A stretch of DNA of 64,000 bases from Bacillota bacterium (GTDB lineage: Bacteria > Macinerneyibacteriota > Macinerneyibacteria > Macinerneyibacteriales > DSCS01). The notes beneath the pieces were generated by a model. It did no database searches, was not told the DNA's origin, and worked only from the letters and a program-made list of their open reading frames with translations. Of the stretch, positions 58,424 through 64,000 are shown piece by piece (position 1 is the stretch's first letter; each line of letters opens with the position of its first letter). Made by a program: the position numbers and the translations under genes. The stretch covers positions 1-64,000 of the forward strand of contig DSCS01000062.1 in NCBI GenBank assembly GCA_011048995.1. Reading direction: 5' to 3'.

Positions 58424-58491
58424 TAATTCAATTCCCGCACTCCTTGATAATTCGTCTCCTTGCTCCCATACTTATAAAAAGGAAGTCAGAA

Positions 58492-58707
58492 ATGACCAGG
58501 GTTTTTTTATCTCCCGATGAGATGAGAGAGTTTTTTACTGTCGGTTTTGGCAGTTTTAATGTCTATGCCATTGATATTCAAGACGACAAAAGTGTTTTTG
58601 ACCTGCACGGCAGTGCCGACGGCTGCCGATGGGCCCTCCTGATGAAAGAACATCCCATTCCCCCGGGATTTCTCCGCCATTTGTTCAAGTATTCAGAGAT
58701 CTTATAA
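58492..58707 (+). CDS. hypothetical small protein (71 aa)
   Basis: MTRVFLSPDEMREFF...; GGAAG SD-like sequence 6 nt upstream of ATG; followed by a hairpin. Confidence 0.5.
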   Translation: MTRVFLSPDEMREFFTVGFGSFNVYAIDIQDDKSVFDLHGSADGCRWALLMKEHPIPPGFLRHLFKYSEIL

Positions 58708-58708
58708 A

Positions 58709-58734
58709 GCAAGAGGGGGCTTGCCCCCTCTTGC
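58709..58734. terminator. hairpin between convergent genes (candidate bidirectional terminator)
   Basis: Perfect 12-bp stem GCAAGAGGGGGC-TT-GCCCCCTCTTGC; U-tract weak on both strands. Confidence 0.6.
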
Positions 58735-58745
58735 ATTACGGACCC

Positions 58746-60377
58746 TCAGCGTCCCAGCATCATCATCCCGACATCGGCTTTGGCATCACTGATAGTTTTG
58801 ATGTCGAATTTTTCAATCAGGATTTTGGCAATATTCGGGGAAAGAAAAGCCGGCAGAGTCGGCCCTAAACGAATCCCTTTGACACCTAAAAAGAGAAGCG
58901 CCAAAAGGACAGCCACAGCTTTCTGCTCATACCAGGCAATATCAAAAGAGAGCGGCAATTGATTGATGTCCTCCAAGCCGAAAACCTCTTTCAGTTTCAA
59001 GGCGATAAGAGCCAGTGAATAGGAGTCATTACACTGCCCGGCATCCAGAACACGGGGAATACCACCGATATCTCCCAATTCCAGTTTATTGTATCGGTAT
59101 TTGGCACATCCTGCAGTCAGAATAATCGTGTCCTCGGGAAGTTCCCTGGCAACATCTGTATAATACTGACGGGAAGAAAAACGTCCGTCGCATCCGGCCA
59201 TGACGACAAAACGTTTGATGGCCCCTGACTTCACGGCGTCCACGACTTTATCGGCCAAAGCCAACACCTGATTATGGGCGAAACCGCCTACGATTTTTCC
59301 CTTTTCTATTTCACGGGGAGGCGGACATTTTTTGGCCAGCGCGATGATCGTGCTGAAATCTTTCTCTTTTCCTTCTTTCCGGTCGGGGATATGCTGCACC
59401 CCGGGATATCCGGTCATGCCCGTTGTAAAGATCCGGTCTTTATAACTCTCTTTAACCGGAATAATACAGTTTGTAGTCATGAGAACAGGCCCGTTAAAAG
59501 AGTCAAATTCCTCATTTTGTTTCCACCAGGCATTTCCGTAATTTCCCACAAAATGGCTGTACTTTTTAAAAGCGGGATAGTAATTTGCAGGAAGCATTTC
59601 TCCATGGGTGTAAACGTCCACTCCGGTCCCTTCCGTCTGCTTCAGCAACTCTTCCATATCTCTCAAATCATGGCCCGAAATAAGGATCCCGGGATTGTTT
59701 CCCACACCGATATTGACTTCACTGATTTCAGGATGGCCATAAGTCTCTGTGTTTGCTTTGTCCAGAAGAGCCATTCCGGCGACGGCCATCTCACCGGTTT
59801 TCAAAACCAGGGCCGTCAGGATATCCGGGTCCTCTTCCAGGGCTACGGCACTTAATGCATCTGCAAAGAATTCAAAAATTGTCTCATCTTGGTATCCTAA
59901 GACATGGGCATGATCGACATACGCGGCGATCCCTTTCAGCCCGTAAACTGTCAGTTCACGCAATGAGCGGACATCTTCATTTTCTGTAGCCTCTATGCCC
60001 TTCTCATAACCCCGGCTCACAAACTCCTCTTCAGTAACAGCTTTCCATAATAAGAGGTCCCCGAATCTCTCTTTTTTCGGAAGCAGAGAGGCAATACGCT
60101 CTCTCCTCTTTAAAGCCTCACGGGCCAATTCGACAATCCGCATATCGTCAAAATTGGCATTGGTGATTGTTGCAAACAGAGCCTGTGCAATAAAAGGCCC
60201 CTCCTCTTTCATGGCGGTTTTATCCCCGTTTTCCTTGAGGGCAACGGCCAAACCTTTCAACCCGTCTATCAATGCATCCATCAGCACCGCTGTTCTTTCA
60301 GGTTTCCCGCAAACACCGCGCACCTTACAGCCTTTATTTCCGGCTGTCTCCTGACACTGATAACAAAACATCGACAT
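58746..60377 (-). CDS. hcp: hydroxylamine reductase/hybrid cluster protein
   Basis: [23 protein letters not shown] (C-x2-C-x8-C-x5-C), [43 protein letters not shown]. Confidence 0.96.
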   Translation of the reverse strand: MSMFCYQCQETAGNKGCKVRGVCGKPERTAVLMDALIDGLKGLAVALKENGDKTAMKEEGPFIAQALFATITNANFDDMRIVELAREALKRRERIASLLPKKERFGDLLLWKAVTEEEFVSRGYEKGIEATENEDVRSLRELTVYGLKGIAAYVDHAHVLGYQDETIFEFFADALSAVALEEDPDILTALVLKTGEMAVAGMALLDKANTETYGHPEISEVNIGVGNNPGILISGHDLRDMEELLKQTEGTGVDVYTHGEMLPANYYPAFKKYSHFVGNYGNAWWKQNEEFDSFNGPVLMTTNCIIPVKESYKDRIFTTGMTGYPGVQHIPDRKEGKEKDFSTIIALAKKCPPPREIEKGKIVGGFAHNQVLALADKVVDAVKSGAIKRFVVMAGCDGRFSSRQYYTDVARELPEDTIILTAGCAKYRYNKLELGDIGGIPRVLDAGQCNDSYSLALIALKLKEVFGLEDINQLPLSFDIAWYEQKAVAVLLALLFLGVKGIRLGPTLPAFLSPNIAKILIEKFDIKTISDAKADVGMMMLGR

Positions 60378-60417
60378 ATTGACCTCCTTTTGCTTTTCGA
60401 CAATACGCACACATCAC

Positions 60418-60741
60418 TCATTCTTCAAGGGGAGCTTGCCTTAGTAAAAGAAGCAGCGCCTCCTCTTTTCCCTGATTAATAATGCCGTGCACAGATCCCG
60501 GCTCATCAACGGCCAGATCCCCGACTTTAAGCTCACAGCTCCCCTCTTCTGAATGAAAAAGGACACAGCCCCGGACAACGTAAAGATAAAAACGGTCTTC
60601 GACCATATGAGGTTCCACCGACTCTCCTGCAGGAAGAATCATCGAAATCACGGATAATCCCTCAAAACAGGTGAGCCGGACAGCCTTCCATACGGCCTCG
60701 GCATTAACAGCCTCCCCTGTATTGCGGTTCACAATATGCAT
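60418..60741 (-). CDS. cupin-domain protein
   Basis: Small beta-rich cupin pattern: PAGESVEPHMVEDRFYLYVVRGCVLFHSEEGSCELKVGDLAVDEPGSVHGIINQGKEEALLLLL. Confidence 0.85.
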   Translation of the reverse strand: MHIVNRNTGEAVNAEAVWKAVRLTCFEGLSVISMILPAGESVEPHMVEDRFYLYVVRGCVLFHSEEGSCELKVGDLAVDEPGSVHGIINQGKEEALLLLLRQAPLEE

Positions 60742-60752
60742 GAAGCCTCCTT

Positions 60753-60812
60753 GTTAGTTTACACTTACTAACCTATTGGTTATCATTATACTCACAATTG
60801 TGATGCTGTCAA
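60753..60812 (-). promoter_or_regulatory. cupin-hcp promoter with three inverted repeats
   Basis: Minus strand TTGACA (60807-60812), 16-nt spacer, TATAAT (60785-60790); palindrome TCACAATTGTGA in spacer (60792-60803); TAACC-N4-GGTTA (60769-60782); GTTAGT-N8-ACTAAC (60753-60772). Confidence 0.8.
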
Positions 60813-60860
60813 TCCTTTTTTATATTTTTTTGCTCAGGGATTTCGAAGGAGGACTCAAAA

Positions 60861-60893
60861 CAAGGGAGTCCTCAAAACCAAAGGACTCCCTTG
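60861..60893 (-). terminator. rho-independent terminator after the M16 peptidase gene
   Basis: CAAGGGAGTCC-N11-GGACTCCCTTG 11-bp stem followed on the minus strand by TTTT. Confidence 0.75.
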
Positions 60894-60897
60894 TCAT

Positions 60898-63800
60898 CTA
60901 TTCTACTGTCATCCAATAATCGCGGGGGTAGAGCATAACGATTTCGCCAGCGCCGGCTTCTTTCTTCAAATATTCTTCATAACGTTTTATCTGAGCTTCA
61001 TTGGCGATGATATAGACAATTCCGCCGAAAGGTTTATCCGGCCTTAAGCCGGGGATAACCAATGTGGCCCAATCATTGATCCGGGAAAACACCTTTTCAT
61101 CAAAATCATCCTGCTTTGATAGCGCCAGTATTCTCTGCCGCAATTTTTTATACAGATCCGGCCTTCTCCCATCCGCCAGAAGGCCCGCCATAATCAGAGC
61201 CCGATCGATAAACCCGTTTGCTTCGAAGGTATAAAAAAAAGAAGGAAGGACATTTTTGATCAGCTCCTTATCCCGGGGAGTGTGAACAAGAGTATCCCGT
61301 ACAAAAGCCATGGTCTGCGTCAAATCAGGGCATCGTTCGGCATAATAACGGACAGTTCCCGATTCCAGCGAAGCATTAAACCCGTTTGAATAGGCCAGGC
61401 CGGCCCTCCATGTCTGCATGAAGAGCCCTCTGGGGCCGCTTCCCCCCAAAAGTTTAGAAGCCATTGTCTTCATAATATCCTCATCACAATAGGTATGGAT
61501 ATCATTAATAACAGCCCGGTTCATATGAACTCCGGTAGTGCTGTCAGGATTCACAAGGGCGACAAAACTCTTTTCTGCCACTGCCCCCCGCCGATCCGCG
61601 ACATTGTCCCACACAAGAGGCCGAGAAGGAGAAGTCCTGATTTTATTTTTTTTCTTGTTATAACAAGCGACAACCTCTTTTGCAGCCGAAACAGCCTCTT
61701 CTATTCCTCTAGAGCTCCCTGCTGCAACAATTCTGACAGAGTGACGGTTTCTGAGTCTGCTCATTAAAATCTTTACGTCCTGAACAGCTTGTCCCGGGGA
61801 AAACTCAAGCTCTTCCTCAATTACGGCCAAAAGTCCCTCTGTGTCCTTTTTCCATGAATCGGGAGGCAATGACGGGAGAAAAGCCAAGAGATCGTCAACT
61901 GCTTCGGAAAATTCAGTCCCCGGCATCATCGCTTTGGCCTGCTCAAGGCTTTGAATAAAGCTGTCCCGTTTTTTTTCCTGTAAAAGGTTTTTCATCTCGT
62001 TCATTGCAGAATAAAAGATTTTTTTCTCTCCCCGGAATGTCCGGAAACGCCATTTCAGCCTTAAAAGATTGTATTGCTGAGTCAACGTACTCTTACAGGC
62101 CAGATAAAGATGGTTCTCCTGCGCATGTAATCCTTCCTCGGGGTCATGGACCCAACGCTCTTCAGTCCCTCTCATAAGATGAAGAGTACTGTCCAATCGA
62201 CGTGACAGCACTTCGGACAACCGTTTCGCATTCGCTTCGGAAAGCTGCGTCTTTTCAGTCATATCCCTGATCCATTCGACGGCCCTGACAGATTCGTCTC
62301 CCCTCCGGCCTGATGCCGAGACTTTCAACTCAACTCGCCCGCTTTTGGGATTACTGCTATAGTCGATATCCAGATCCAGAATCTCCTCTTTCAGCCTTTT
62401 TTCAATATCTTCATATGAATAGTCTGTTCCGTCTACAGTCAGGCCGGCATAATGCAGGATTTCAGGAAGGCCGGAAAGATAGATATAATCCTTTTCCTTC
62501 ACACATCGCAAATCGAAATAAAAAGCTGTTGTCACCGTCTCCATCTGATGGAAAGAAGCCGTAAAAAGATACCCGCCCCCTGTCAATTTTTCAGTATGAT
62601 ATTGAAGCGAGCGGTCAAGCTCCATGGGAGGTGATGAGATGAAGGAAGGCATGCGGATCTTTTCTTCCGTTTCCTCGATCTGTGCTGTTTTTCTCTCGTA
62701 TTCTTTTTGATACTTCTGTAACGCTTCCTGAAGGTCTTCGGCTCTGAATTCCCTTCTCAGCTCCTTACCGTATTCTTCAAGCCTTATCTTTTTTTCCTCT
62801 TCGATGCGTGCAGCATATCCGGGGTCGGGAACTGTCCGTACGGCAAAAGGCTTTTGTTTAATCAAACCCCACTTATTCAAATATTGTTGAAAGAGAAGCG
62901 GATCCGCAGATAATGACTCATCGACCCGGTTCAGCAGAGGCTTCATGGTCAAATCCCTTTTTTCTCCGCCTATCCGATGCAGGAGAGAGAGATAATCCAT
63001 CCATGAAGAGCCCACAGAACGATAGCCGAAACGAGGCGGGTTTTCCATGATCGCCTGTCCCTCATTGACCATTTCTTTGATCAGCGTCCTGATAAGCTCA
63101 TTAAACTCCAGAAGCCCGGAGCTGTCTTTTTCTAACGCAGCAAATTTCTCCCAATCATTTAAAAGGATTGTATAAAGTGTCTTTACTCCCTGACCGGGTT
63201 CAAAATCGGAGCGGACATTATTGATCATAAAATAGCACGTGCGTGTCACATCATCATACCATCCGCCGACCCAATTGGCTCCTGTATCCTTCTCTCTGGT
63301 CTGTGGGGCGACAAAACGCTTCCACATTCTTGAGTTCTCCCCCGAAAACATTCCCTTTATGAAAAGGCCGAAGAGAATCTCTTCTTCAGCTGTCTCCACC
63401 GGAACACGCCAGGCATAAGTCACCGTTCCCGGTGTATGGACATTTGCTGCCGGAAAAGGCACCTCCTCCCAGGCCGGGAGACGCGTGTCATCAATGTCTG
63501 CCAGCGACGCCAGACACTCCTCGGGATGGTCATCAGAAACATTCTTTGCAGCATAATCACTCAAAATGCTGTCTAATTGCTTCAGTGTTTCTTCCAAAGG
63601 AGCTTCTGCAGGCATAACCAGGATCAATCCCATATTGTCTGTCCGATAATATTTTTTTTGAAAAGCGATGATCTCTTCCGGAACGGCTTGTCTGATCGCC
63701 GGGGGATACCCGCCCGATGAGCGGCCCCGCGGGTCCTGATCTCCGAAAATCAATTTCTGAAGGCGGAAATAGGCCAAAGTCCCCGCTTTTTCAAAGGCGC

Positions 63801-64000
63801 TTGACATTTCAGCATAGATAGTCCCCTTCTCCTCAATGGATAAACTTCCGTCAGAGTTCTCTTTTACCCCGATATTCATGACCTCACGGCGTAACTCCTC
63901 AAGGCTGTAATCAGGGCAAAGAAGCGCTTTGACCTTGGACTCGAGCAACCGATAAAACACATCGACGCCGGCTGATGTATTCAAAGAATAAGATGTCCTG
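60898..64000 (-). CDS. M16C (presequence-protease-like) peptidase, 5' end truncated by window
   Basis: Frame stays open to the window edge (the track start at 63984 is TTG). M16-like: GTIYAEM, RSSGGYPPAIRQ, QKKYYRTDNMGLILV, LLGGSGPRGLFMQTWRAGLAYSNGF. The HxxEH domain would lie upstream. Confidence 0.85.
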   Translation of the reverse strand, partial: RTSYSLNTSAGVDVFYRLLESKVKALLCPDYSLEELRREVMNIGVKENSDGSLSIEEKGTIYAEMSSAFEKAGTLAYFRLQKLIFGDQDPRGRSSGGYPPAIRQAVPEEIIAFQKKYYRTDNMGLILVMPAEAPLEETLKQLDSILSDYAAKNVSDDHPEECLASLADIDDTRLPAWEEVPFPAANVHTPGTVTYAWRVPVETAEEEILFGLFIKGMFSGENSRMWKRFVAPQTREKDTGANWVGGWYDDVTRTCYFMINNVRSDFEPGQGVKTLYTILLNDWEKFAALEKDSSGLLEFNELIRTLIKEMVNEGQAIMENPPRFGYRSVGSSWMDYLSLLHRIGGEKRDLTMKPLLNRVDESLSADPLLFQQYLNKWGLIKQKPFAVRTVPDPGYAARIEEEKKIRLEEYGKELRREFRAEDLQEALQKYQKEYERKTAQIEETEEKIRMPSFISSPPMELDRSLQYHTEKLTGGGYLFTASFHQMETVTTAFYFDLRCVKEKDYIYLSGLPEILHYAGLTVDGTDYSYEDIEKRLKEEILDLDIDYSSNPKSGRVELKVSASGRRGDESVRAVEWIRDMTEKTQLSEANAKRLSEVLSRRLDSTLHLMRGTEERWVHDPEEGLHAQENHLYLACKSTLTQQYNLLRLKWRFRTFRGEKKIFYSAMNEMKNLLQEKKRDSFIQSLEQAKAMMPGTEFSEAVDDLLAFLPSLPPDSWKKDTEGLLAVIEEELEFSPGQAVQDVKILMSRLRNRHSVRIVAAGSSRGIEEAVSAAKEVVACYNKKKNKIRTSPSRPLVWDNVADRRGAVAEKSFVALVNPDSTTGVHMNRAVINDIHTYCDEDIMKTMASKLLGGSGPRGLFMQTWRAGLAYSNGFNASLESGTVRYYAERCPDLTQTMAFVRDTLVHTPRDKELIKNVLPSFFYTFEANGFIDRALIMAGLLADGRRPDLYKKLRQRILALSKQDDFDEKVFSRINDWATLVIPGLRPDKPFGGIVYIIANEAQIKRYEEYLKKEAGAGEIVMLYPRDYWMTVE

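Noticed and set aside
59274-59855. 193-aa plus-strand ORF
   Set aside because: Antisense to hcp, whose family motifs are unambiguous.
60801-60812. FNR/CRP-type half-site pair TTGTGA/TGTCAA upstream of the cupin gene
   Set aside because: The arms are not symmetric with standard CRP/FNR spacing and TGTCAA is the -35 box; the perfect TCACAATTGTGA palindrome is the better operator candidate.
1-64000. CRISPR array, transposon, prophage or integron
   Set aside because: No regularly spaced direct repeats, transposase, integrase or phage structural genes were seen; gene content is core-like and strand-coherent.

Overview
The window is a gene-dense, almost entirely chromosomal (core-like) segment of a diderm anaerobic bacterium. 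I see no mobile element, CRISPR array or rRNA. Nearly everything from 2.7 kb to the end is on the minus strand. Main blocks: (1) an LptF/G-like permease (5'-truncated by the window) and an MsbA-like ABC exporter; (2) an SDR gene and a fused nucleosidase-radical SAM (SPL-like) gene, then pth-rplY-glmU-tRNA-Gln-spoVG-ispE, a Bacillus-like ancient gene order; (3) an envelope cluster of four lipoprotein-like genes around a metallopeptidase/beta-propeller/Omp85-like protein; (4) purC, miaA, gmhA, a sugar epimerase and an IMPACT-family gene; (5) two Wzy_C/O-antigen-ligase-like proteins next to pilMNOPQ; (6) two NtrC-type two-component pairs around an M6-like protein that has lost its zinc motif; (7) U32 peptidase, mltG, a Clp/Hsp100 homologue with eroded ATPase motifs, and two TPR proteins; (8) era, DUF502, CorC-like, DagK-PAP2 fusion, ybeY, 7TM-HD and phoH; (9) LysM protein, small lipoprotein, aspS, hisS; (10) a cupin-hcp operon with a well-defined promoter/operator; (11) an M16C peptidase truncated by the window end. 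The most promising candidates for undescribed biology are the catalytically eroded Clp homologue with its TPR partners (39.7-47.3 kb), the MTAN-like/SPL-like fusion (3.4-5.1 kb), the M6 pseudo-peptidase in a sensor-kinase cluster, and the peptidase-propeller-Omp85 hybrid. All family calls come from reading motifs by eye; no database search was run.
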